A stretch of DNA of 64,000 nucleotides from Oryzomicrobium terrae. Its GTDB lineage: Bacteria; Pseudomonadota; Gammaproteobacteria; Burkholderiales; Rhodocyclaceae. Positions 17,137 through 23,584 of the stretch are shown piece by piece. Each line of letters opens with the position of its first letter. Within the stretch, counting starts at the first letter, position 1. The notes under the pieces were generated by a model. That model was not told the DNA's origin. It did no database searches and saw nothing but the letters and a program-made list of their open reading frames with translations. The translations under genes and the position numbers were made by a program. The stretch covers positions 2,108,001 through 2,172,000 of the forward strand of contig NZ_CP022579.1 of NCBI RefSeq assembly GCF_008274805.1, in the 5' to 3' direction.

Positions 17137-18593
17137 ACACCACCACCGACCCCGCCCTCCAGGCGGCGGCCTCGGTGCCGCCGCCCCACTCCCATTCCCA
17201 TTCCAGCCGTTTCCGCCGGCCGGCCTACCCGGGCCTGGGCCGGGACAACGTGCTGTCGATCATCGAGGCTCTGCTCGAACCCCTGGTTCTGGTGCTTACC
17301 CTGTGGGTCGTGGACGTGCGCGTCAACGGCGCGCTGACCCCGCCGATCCTGATCGTTTCCCTGGTGCTGTTCTCGGTCACTTTTCCCGGGCCATCGCGGC
17401 TGCGCCAGCCCTGGACCCGGGCCCTGCGCGGCATCCTCACCTCCTGGGTGGTGATCACCTCCCTGATCCTCTTTTGCGGCTACGCCACCCGCTACATCCA
17501 TCAGTTCGAGCCGCGCACCATCGAAACCTGGCTGTGGCTGGCGCCCATCAGCCTGGTGGCCAGCCACCTGGTCTTTCGCCTGGCTGCCCCGCGCCTGATG
17601 CTGGCCCAGCAGGCCCCACGGCGGGCGATCATCGTCGGCATCAACGAGCAGGGGGCGGAGCTGGCCCGGCGCATCGCCGCCAACCCCTACTCCGGCGTTT
17701 CCGTGCTGGGCTTTTTCGACGACCGCCACCCGGCGCGCATCGCCGAAGAAGGGGATTTCACCCTGCTCGGCGCGATCCGCGACCTGCCCGAGTTCGTCAA
17801 GCACAACCGGGTGCAGATCCTCTACCTGTCCCTGCCCATGGCCACCCAGCCGCGCATCCTGCAACTGCTCGACGAACTGCGCGACACCACCGCCTCGATC
17901 TACTTCGTCCCCGATATCTTTCTCACCGACCTGATCCAGGGGCGCATGGACAGCATGTGCGACATGCCGGTGGTGGCGGTGTGCGAAACCCCCTTCACCG
18001 GGGCCAACGGTTTCGTCAAACGGCTCTCGGACGTGGTGCTGGCCAGCCTGATCCTGGTCCTGATCTCGCCCCTGCTGCTGCTCATCGCCCTGGCCGTGCG
18101 CCTCACCTCGAAAGGGCCGGTGATCTTCCGCCAGCGCCGCTACGGTCTCGACGGACAGGAGATCATCGTCTACAAATTTCGCTCGATGGTGGTCTGCGAG
18201 GACGGCGGCACCATCGACCAGGCCCACAAGCACGACGCCCGGATCACGCCCTTGGGCGCCTTCCTGCGCAAGAACTCCCTGGACGAGCTGCCCCAGTTCG
18301 TGAACGTGCTGCAGGGGCGCATGAGCATCGTCGGCCCACGTCCCCACGCTGTGGCCCACAACGAGCTGTATCGCAAGCTGATCAAGGGCTACATGATCCG
18401 CCACAAGGTCAAGCCTGGCATCACCGGCTGGGCCCAGGTCAACGGCTGCCGGGGCGAGACCGACACCCTGGAGAAGATGCGCGCCCGCATCGACTACGAC
18501 CTGGACTACCTGCGCAACTGGTCCCTGCGCCTCGATTTGTTCATCATCCTCAAGACCGTCTGGGTGATGTTCCGCGACCAGCAGGCCTATTGA
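17133..18593 (+). CDS. epsB: Undecaprenyl-phosphate glucose phosphotransferase EpsB
   Basis: Initiating glycosyltransferase that places the first sugar phosphate on undecaprenyl phosphate in the inner membrane. The 486-residue product has four predicted N-terminal membrane helices (about 40-155), a soluble Rossmann-like CoA-binding segment (RRAIIVGINEQGAELARRI, about 165-260), a fifth helix (LSDVVLASLILVLISPLLLL) and the conserved sugar-transferase domain (IFRQRRYGLDGQEIIVYKFR, NSLDELPQFVNVLQGRMSIV, KPGITGWAQVNGCRGET). It is translationally coupled to epsA. Glucose specificity is inferred from the exosortase-B family. Confidence 0.92.
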   Translation: MNTTTDPALQAAASVPPPHSHSHSSRFRRPAYPGLGRDNVLSIIEALLEPLVLVLTLWVVDVRVNGALTPPILIVSLVLFSVTFPGPSRLRQPWTRALRGILTSWVVITSLILFCGYATRYIHQFEPRTIETWLWLAPISLVASHLVFRLAAPRLMLAQQAPRRAIIVGINEQGAELARRIAANPYSGVSVLGFFDDRHPARIAEEGDFTLLGAIRDLPEFVKHNRVQILYLSLPMATQPRILQLLDELRDTTASIYFVPDIFLTDLIQGRMDSMCDMPVVAVCETPFTGANGFVKRLSDVVLASLILVLISPLLLLIALAVRLTSKGPVIFRQRRYGLDGQEIIVYKFRSMVVCEDGGTIDQAHKHDARITPLGAFLRKNSLDELPQFVNVLQGRMSIVGPRPHAVAHNELYRKLIKGYMIRHKVKPGITGWAQVNGCRGETDTLEKMRARIDYDLDYLRNWSLRLDLFIILKTVWVMFRDQQAY

Positions 18594-18614
18594 GGACCAC
18601 GGTGAGGCTCCGCC

Positions 18615-19529
18615 ATGATGCGCCGCGCTCTCCGCTGCCTCCGCCCCCCTCCGGCGTCACGGCCCGCTGCGTCGCAGCGGGTGTTTTCGACCGCAGCCGC
18701 CCTGGCGCTCTTGTTTCCGTTACTGGCGGTCAGCACTACCGTCTGGGCCGACCGCCCGGCCCCGGCCAGCACCGCCAAAGCAACCAAGATGGCCAAGGCC
18801 GCCAAGGCGCCCTCCGACCCATCGGCCCCCTACCGCCTCACCCTGCCCCCCCAGGCCCCATACCGGGCCACCATTCCCGCCGCCGCCACCGCTACCTCCT
18901 CCCGTAGCTTTTCCCCTGGGGGAGCCACGGCCCATCCGGGCGGCGGCCTGGCCATCCAGCCGGCCATTGCCCAGCGCCCCTACGCCCGGGAAATCGCTGC
19001 TGCCGCCCGGGAACATGGGGTGGATGCCGCCCTGATCCACGCCGTGGTGGCGGTCGAATCGAACTACCACCCCGATGCCCGTTCGCCCAAGGGGGCCCAG
19101 GGATTGATGCAACTGATGCCGGACACCGCCCGGCGCTACGGCGGCCGCCCCGATCCGGTCCGCCCCGAGGACAACCTGCGCGCCGGCACCCGGTACCTGC
19201 GCGACTTGCTCGACCAGTTTCCCGCCCGACTCGATCTTGCCCTGGCCGCCTACAACGCCGGCGAGAACGCGGTGCGCCGCTACGGCAATCGCATCCCCCC
19301 CTATGCCGAAACCCGCCAGTACGTGCCGGCAGTGATGACCCGTTTCAGCGCCTGGCGGCGCACCCCCTGGCAGATCGATGCCGCCGCCGACAGCGCCGCC
19401 TGGCACCTGGACCCGCGCGCCCTGGCGGCCTGGCGGCAACGCCCGGCCGACCCCGGCAGCCATCTCGGCCCCCTCGCTGCCACCCCGTCCTTGGGAGAGT
19501 TCCATGGGAATGACCGCCCGGATCACTAG
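18615..19529 (+). CDS. Secreted lytic transglycosylase (SLT domain)
   Basis: Predicted periplasmic peptidoglycan-cleaving enzyme of 304 residues. A signal-anchor near residues 22-45 is followed by an Ala/Pro-rich stretch and an SLT domain at about 120-225: catalytic Glu148 in AVVAVESNYHPDARSPKGA, then QGLMQLMPDTARRYG, LRAGTRYLRDLL and LALAAYNAGENAV. Located 21 bases after epsB and overlapping the next gene by 26 bases, so it belongs to the epsA transcript. It may open the wall for the export apparatus or remodel it during polysaccharide secretion; that role is inferred from position only. Confidence 0.88.
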   Translation: MMRRALRCLRPPPASRPAASQRVFSTAAALALLFPLLAVSTTVWADRPAPASTAKATKMAKAAKAPSDPSAPYRLTLPPQAPYRATIPAAATATSSRSFSPGGATAHPGGGLAIQPAIAQRPYAREIAAAAREHGVDAALIHAVVAVESNYHPDARSPKGAQGLMQLMPDTARRYGGRPDPVRPEDNLRAGTRYLRDLLDQFPARLDLALAAYNAGENAVRRYGNRIPPYAETRQYVPAVMTRFSAWRRTPWQIDAAADSAAWHLDPRALAAWRQRPADPGSHLGPLAATPSLGEFHGNDRPDH

Positions 19530-20217
19530 GCAGATCACCGACTACGACAATCCGGCGGCCCTGGCCACCCGGTTGCGGCAGAAGCGCATCGCGCCCCTGG
19601 TCGAACTGATTCGCCAGGCCCACGCCCGCCACGGCGAAGTCCGCATCGTGGACGTGGGCGGCACCCGGGCCTACTGGAACATCCTGCCTGCCGGGCTCCT
19701 GGCCGAATGCCGGGCCCAGGTCACCCTGGTCAACCTGCAGCCCCCCGGCCCTGCCGCCACGGCGGGAGACACGTTCCACTACCACCAGGGCGACGGCTGC
19801 CGGCTCGACGAATTCGCCGACGGGGCGTTCCACATCGCCCATTCCAACTCGGTGATCGAGCACGTTGGCGACTGGGCACGGATGGAGGCCTTTGCCCGGG
19901 AAACCCGGCGCCTGGCCGAGAGCTATTTCGTCCAGACCCCCAACTTCTGGTTCCCCCTGGAGCCCCACTGGATGACCCCCTGCTTCCACTGGCTGCCCGA
20001 GCCATGGCGGATCGCCCTGGTGCTGCGCTACAGCCTGGGCAACATGGAACGCTGCGCCACAGTGGACGCGGCCTGCCGCCAGGTCGAAAGCGCCCGGCTG
20101 CTCGACCGACGCCGCTTCGCCCACCTCTTTCCGGAGGCCCGGCTGGTCACCGAGCGCTTTTTCGGCCTGCCCAAATCCCTGATCGCCATTCGGGAAGCCA
20201 GCCCGCTGCCGGGCTGA
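19504..20217 (+). CDS. SAM-dependent methyltransferase-like protein
   Basis: A 237-residue soluble protein with features of class I methyltransferases: motif I-like VRIVDVGGTRAYWNIL, an acidic turn after strand 2, and the ADGAFHIAHSNSVIEHVGDW segment that matches the D-x-V-x-x-x-x-V-x-E-H pattern of methyltransferase type 11 domains. It starts inside the end of the transglycosylase gene with GGGAGAG five bases upstream, and ends eight bases from the convergent gene on the other strand. Probably modifies a sugar or lipid-linked intermediate of the exopolysaccharide; the substrate cannot be read from sequence. Motif I is DVGG rather than the commoner E-x-G-x-G. Confidence 0.75.
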   Translation: MGMTARITRQITDYDNPAALATRLRQKRIAPLVELIRQAHARHGEVRIVDVGGTRAYWNILPAGLLAECRAQVTLVNLQPPGPAATAGDTFHYHQGDGCRLDEFADGAFHIAHSNSVIEHVGDWARMEAFARETRRLAESYFVQTPNFWFPLEPHWMTPCFHWLPEPWRIALVLRYSLGNMERCATVDAACRQVESARLLDRRRFAHLFPEARLVTERFFGLPKSLIAIREASPLPG

Positions 20218-20225
20218 AGGATGAG

Positions 20226-21215
20226 TCACTGCACGATCATCCGCGCCGTGTTCCAGAAGGTGTAGCGGGTCAGGGAATTGGGGCACGGGTCGTTGTACAG
20301 GTAGTTGCCGATGATCGAGGTGTGAGGGGTGGTGGCCAGGGCATTGAGGGTCGGGCCAATCAGCCACACCACTTGCTTGCCTGCGACCCAGACCTTCCAG
20401 TAGCCCGATCCCCCAGCGGCCTGATAGCGCTCATCCAGGTAGGCCTCCATCTCGATATGGATCGGCTGGTGGCGCGGTAATCCATAGACGGTGCCGACCC
20501 GGGACGACGGCTCCTTGCCGCCCCGGTAGCCGAAGAACATCATCAGCGCCCCGGGCGTGCGGGGGTCGGTATCCACGTTGATGGTCAAGGCTGCCACGTT
20601 GTCGCCGGGTTTCAGTTCCCAGATCAGCACCGGACTCACCCCGTTGGGCGTCAGCACCCACTCGTAACCCGCATCCGTCGAACCCATCTGCACGTCGAAC
20701 ACCCAGGACACCGTGCGCCGCGACGGCACGGCAAATGACACCATCTGGGTGCGGCAACGCCCGGCAAAGGGCTGGTCGCCCATGATCGTGCCGAGGATGG
20801 TGGTGCCGTAACGACGCTGGATGCGCGGCGGGTAGCCGTCACTGAGGATGCTGGCCCCTACCAGCACCGTCGCGCCCGTGGTCGGCAGCCACAGGTTGAA
20901 GGTGGCCATGTCCGGCACCAGGGTGATCGGATTGACGAAGGGTTTGCCGCCGCCGAAATCGAAGGTGCGCGGTTTGTCGCTGATGTTCACCGCCACCGGC
21001 TTGCCCTGGACCAGCACCTGGTAGGGCGACTTGGCCGTAAACGCCGGGGTCGTATTCAGGTAGGGCTCGGACTGGGTCAGGCTCTGCTGCAACTGCATCT
21101 GGGCCGGCACCGGCGGCGCCACCGCCAGCAAGGCCACACATAAAACGACGAGCAGCGCCGCCGCACCGCCCCCCGGCACCCGGCACCGCCGCCGTGAAGA
21201 AAAACAGGGCTTCAT
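20226..21215 (-). CDS. Secreted polysaccharide-lyase/lectin-like protein, copy 1
   Basis: A 329-residue exported protein with a signal peptide (basic start, then LLVVLCVALLAVAPPVPAQ). The body is beta-rich; the order of motifs (GRCRTQMVSFAVPSRR, SVSPVLIWELK-like VSPVLIWELKPGDN, GYWKVWVAGKQVVWLIGPTL) resembles concanavalin-A-like jelly-roll folds of heparin-lyase type polysaccharide lyases, in which an arginine strand, a buried WEL/Q strand and a WVNG-type strand line a sugar groove. That assignment is by pattern, not by search. The downstream end converges with the methyltransferase gene. It is a tandem paralogue of the next gene upstream; from EPYLNTT to the C-terminus NTARMIVQ the two are nearly the same. 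Candidate polymer-trimming or polymer-binding protein of the exopolysaccharide system. Confidence 0.6.
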   Translation of the reverse strand: MKPCFSSRRRCRVPGGGAAALLVVLCVALLAVAPPVPAQMQLQQSLTQSEPYLNTTPAFTAKSPYQVLVQGKPVAVNISDKPRTFDFGGGKPFVNPITLVPDMATFNLWLPTTGATVLVGASILSDGYPPRIQRRYGTTILGTIMGDQPFAGRCRTQMVSFAVPSRRTVSWVFDVQMGSTDAGYEWVLTPNGVSPVLIWELKPGDNVAALTINVDTDPRTPGALMMFFGYRGGKEPSSRVGTVYGLPRHQPIHIEMEAYLDERYQAAGGSGYWKVWVAGKQVVWLIGPTLNALATTPHTSIIGNYLYNDPCPNSLTRYTFWNTARMIVQ

Positions 21216-21260
21216 GTCCACATCCTTTCGCTTGCCGTGGCCCGGGCTCCTCATGGAAAC

Positions 21261-21300
21261 CAGGCGCTGGAACGCGGCCAGTAGCGCGTTCCAGCGCCTG
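21261..21300. other. Strong hairpin between the two tandem paralogues
   Basis: CAGGCGCTGGAACGC (21261-21275) and GCGTTCCAGCGCCTG (21286-21300) form a perfect 15-bp stem with a 10-base loop, 34 bases past the stop of copy 2 and before the start of copy 1. No T-run follows, so it may be an attenuator or mRNA processing signal. Confidence 0.55.
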
Positions 21301-21333
21301 CACCAGGGAGCCGGCGACGCACCGGCCGATTTT

Positions 21334-22422
21334 TCACTGCACGATCATGCGGGCCGTGTTCCAGAAGGTGTAGCGGCTCAGGGTGTTCGGACAGGGATCG
21401 TTGTAGAGGTAATTGCCGATGATCGACGTATGGGGAGTGGTCGCCAGGGAATTAAGGGTCGGCCCGGTCAGGTTCACCACCTGCTTGCCCCCCACCCAGA
21501 CCTTCCAGTAGCCCATGCCCCCGGCACTGGGATAGCGCTCGTCCAGGTAGGCCTCCATCTCGATGTGGATCGGCTGGTGGCGCGGCAAACCGGACACGCT
21601 CCCCACCCGGGTCGAGGCCTCGGTACCGCCCCGGTAGCCGAAGAACATCATCAGCGATCCCGGATTGGCCGGGTCCGTATCCACGTTCACGGTCAGGGCC
21701 GCCACGTTGTCGCCGGGTTTCAGCTCCCAGATCAACACCGGACTCACCCCGTTAGGCGTCAGCACCCACTCGTAGCCCGCATCCGTCGAGCCCATCTGCA
21801 CGTCGAACACCCAATAGGCCTTGCGCCGGGACGGCACGGCAAACGAGATCATCTGGGTGCGGCAACGCCCGGCGAAGGGCTGGTCACCGGCGAGGGTGCC
21901 GAGCACCGTGGTGCCGCTGCGCCGATCGATGCGCGGCGGGTAGCCGTCGCTGAGGATCTTGGAACCGACCAGCACCGTCGCCCCCGAGGTGGGCAACCAC
22001 AGGTTGAAGGTGGCCATGTCCGGCACCCCGGTGTAGGGATTGACGAAAGGTTTGCCACCGCCGAAATCGTAGGTGCGTTGCACCCCGCCAATGCTCACCG
22101 CGACAGGCGCCCCGTTGACCAGGACGCTGTAGGGATAGGTGGCGGTAAACGAGGTGGTGGTGCTCAGATAGGGCTCGGTGGTGGACGTCGAGGTGGAGGT
22201 GGTCGTAGTCGTGGTGGTGGTGCTCGTACTGGTGCTGGTGCTCGTACTCGGGCTGGTCGTGGTGGTTGTGGTGGAGCCCGAGGTCTGGTTCTTTTTCGGC
22301 GCGGCCGTCGCCGGGAAAGCTAGCGTTACTGCGGCCAAGAGCAGCGCGGACGCGGCCAGCCGTCGCCCCGCCGCCGGAGCCTGGCCGCAGCGCCGCGAGG
22401 CGCCTAAGGGTTGGGGTGTCAT
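21334..22422 (-). CDS. Secreted polysaccharide-lyase/lectin-like protein, copy 2 with Thr/Ser linker
   Basis: A 362-residue paralogue of the 20226-21215 product. After the signal peptide (about residues 1-41, ending FPATAA) it carries a linker of about 40 Thr and Ser residues (43-85), coded by repetitive DNA near 22175-22275, then the shared beta-rich domain (YDFGGGKPFVNPYTGVPDMA, STDAGYEWVLTPNGVSPV, GYWKVWVGGKQVVNLTGPTL). The Thr/Ser stretch is what one sees in glycosylated linkers of secreted carbohydrate-active enzymes and is absent from copy 1, suggesting duplication followed by linker gain or loss. AAAGGAAA precedes the start. It overlaps the upstream pssE-like gene by four bases, so it is transcribed with the exopolysaccharide genes. 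Confidence 0.62.
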   Translation of the reverse strand: MTPQPLGASRRCGQAPAAGRRLAASALLLAAVTLAFPATAAPKKNQTSGSTTTTTTSPSTSTSTSTSTTTTTTTTSTSTSTTEPYLSTTTSFTATYPYSVLVNGAPVAVSIGGVQRTYDFGGGKPFVNPYTGVPDMATFNLWLPTSGATVLVGSKILSDGYPPRIDRRSGTTVLGTLAGDQPFAGRCRTQMISFAVPSRRKAYWVFDVQMGSTDAGYEWVLTPNGVSPVLIWELKPGDNVAALTVNVDTDPANPGSLMMFFGYRGGTEASTRVGSVSGLPRHQPIHIEMEAYLDERYPSAGGMGYWKVWVGGKQVVNLTGPTLNSLATTPHTSIIGNYLYNDPCPNTLSRYTFWNTARMIVQ

Positions 22423-22991
22423 TTCGGTTTCCTTTCACTGGCTTCGCCCGAAATAAAGTCGCGGATATGTTCGATCAGGTCGTCGCACGCGACGCCGCGG
22501 ATAGCCTGGGGCGGCAGGATCTCCTGCCACCGATTCAGCGCTTCCGCCAGATCCGCCTCATCCATCACCACCCGGATACCGGGCTTTTCGGTCAGCCACC
22601 GGGCCGTGGCGACTTGGTGATCATTGCGGGTTTCCTTGAGACTCCCCCGCCGCGGCAGCACGATCAGCGGCTTGGCCCGTTCGGCCGCGCTGATCACCGT
22701 GCCCATGCCGGCGTGGGAAACGATCAGGTCGGCGCGGCGGAACAGGGCGTCGAAGCGCGCCGGGTCCAGGTTCCGCACCCATTCCATGGCCCGGGGCGCC
22801 AGGGTCGAGGCCCCGATCTGGGCCACCACCTTCACCTCGGGCTGGTGCAGCGCCCAGCGCTCCACCGCCTGGATCAGGCGGTCGAAGGGCATCTGGGAGC
22901 CCACCGTGACGAACACCAGGGGCATGTGCCCCCCTTCCTGGGTCGGTAGTCCGCCCCACAGGTCGCTACGCAGATCGGTGATCGCACCCAT
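22419..22991 (-). CDS. Glycosyltransferase family 28 C-terminal domain protein (PssE/Alg13-like)
   Basis: Catalytic half of a two-part glycosyltransferase. The 190-residue product contains MPLVFVTVGSQMPFDRLIQA, the usual N-terminus of Alg13/PssE proteins, and the UDP-sugar-binding region ADLIVSHAGMGTVISAAERA with PLIVLPRRGSLKETRNDHQV. The gene immediately upstream is the matching PssD/Alg14-like membrane-anchoring half. Start at 22991 has GGAGAG four bases upstream; family members normally begin at the MPLVFVTVG methionine (22925), which also has a GGAAGGGGGG site, so the extra 22 residues may not be made. Expected to add a sugar to the lipid-linked repeat unit at the cytoplasmic membrane. 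Confidence 0.85.
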   Translation of the reverse strand: MGAITDLRSDLWGGLPTQEGGHMPLVFVTVGSQMPFDRLIQAVERWALHQPEVKVVAQIGASTLAPRAMEWVRNLDPARFDALFRRADLIVSHAGMGTVISAAERAKPLIVLPRRGSLKETRNDHQVATARWLTEKPGIRVVMDEADLAEALNRWQEILPPQAIRGVACDDLIEHIRDFISGEASERKPK

Positions 22992-23016
22992 GTCGCTCTC
23001 CTGTCATCCGTCGGGC

Positions 23017-23493
23017 CTAGAGCACCGACCCCAGGTAATGGGGGCCTTCCGGCCGGGCCAGGTGGGGCCACTGGGTCAGCCACAGGTCGGCATGGGGGCC
23101 GATTCGCCGGCCCGACAGGGAGACTTCCTCGACGTTGGCGATGCTGTCCAGCCAGATGGTGCGCGCGCCCAACAGCTTGCCCAGGCGCAGGGCCAGGTAG
23201 CCCGGGGCGGCGCCGGTGGACAGCACCACGTCGGGCCGTTCGCGCAGCAGGATGCGCAGCAGCTGGAAGCACAGCACCAGCAGCCCCCAGCGATCCCAAC
23301 GGGTCGCATCGCGCACGCAATAAAAGCGGCAATCGGGGGGCAGGTCGCTGCCGTATTCGGCCTGCACGGTAACGAAGGCCGCGTCGCTGCCGGCCACCGC
23401 CGGGATCAGGCGGCGCAACTGGACCCAGTGGCCGCCGCCGGAGGCCACCGCCAGCACCCGCCGGGGCCGGCCGTTCTTTTTCTTCGCGTCCAT
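23017..23493 (-). CDS. PssD/Alg14-like glycosyltransferase partner
   Basis: Membrane-associated partner that recruits and completes the PssE-like catalytic subunit. The 158-residue product has VLAVASGGGHWVQLRRLIPA near its start (the GGH signature of Alg14/PssD proteins), a hydrophobic membrane-association segment (GLLVLCFQLLRILLRERPDV), STGAAPGYLALRLGKLLGAR and IWLDSIANVEEVSLSGRRIG. Start 23493 is fixed by AAGGAG five bases upstream. The 25-base gap to the pssE-like gene supports co-expression. Confidence 0.85.
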   Translation of the reverse strand: MDAKKKNGRPRRVLAVASGGGHWVQLRRLIPAVAGSDAAFVTVQAEYGSDLPPDCRFYCVRDATRWDRWGLLVLCFQLLRILLRERPDVVLSTGAAPGYLALRLGKLLGARTIWLDSIANVEEVSLSGRRIGPHADLWLTQWPHLARPEGPHYLGSVL

Positions 23494-23564
23494 CACAACT
23501 CCTTGCACCCCACCCCCGAAACCCCACGACTGGCGGGCTTCTCCAGGGCATACCCTTGAAACCC

Positions 23565-23584
23565 CGCGTCCCTATTGGTTCTCC
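23565..23584 (-). repeat. Dispersed repeat copy 2
   Basis: On the minus strand GGAGAACCAATAGGGACGCG. It overlaps the last codons and the TAG stop of the asparagine-synthase-like gene and runs into the gap before the pssD-like gene. The similarity to copy 3 extends about 25 bases further, to a CCCTT-GAA...TCTCCAG segment. Confidence 0.6.

Noticed and set aside
22949-22955. TAGTCCG inside the pssE-like gene, and CGGACTA at the start of the asparagine-synthase-like gene (about 25646)
   Set aside because: Isolated half sites in coding sequence; in the second case they are simply the codons for Cys-Gly-Leu of the MCGL start.
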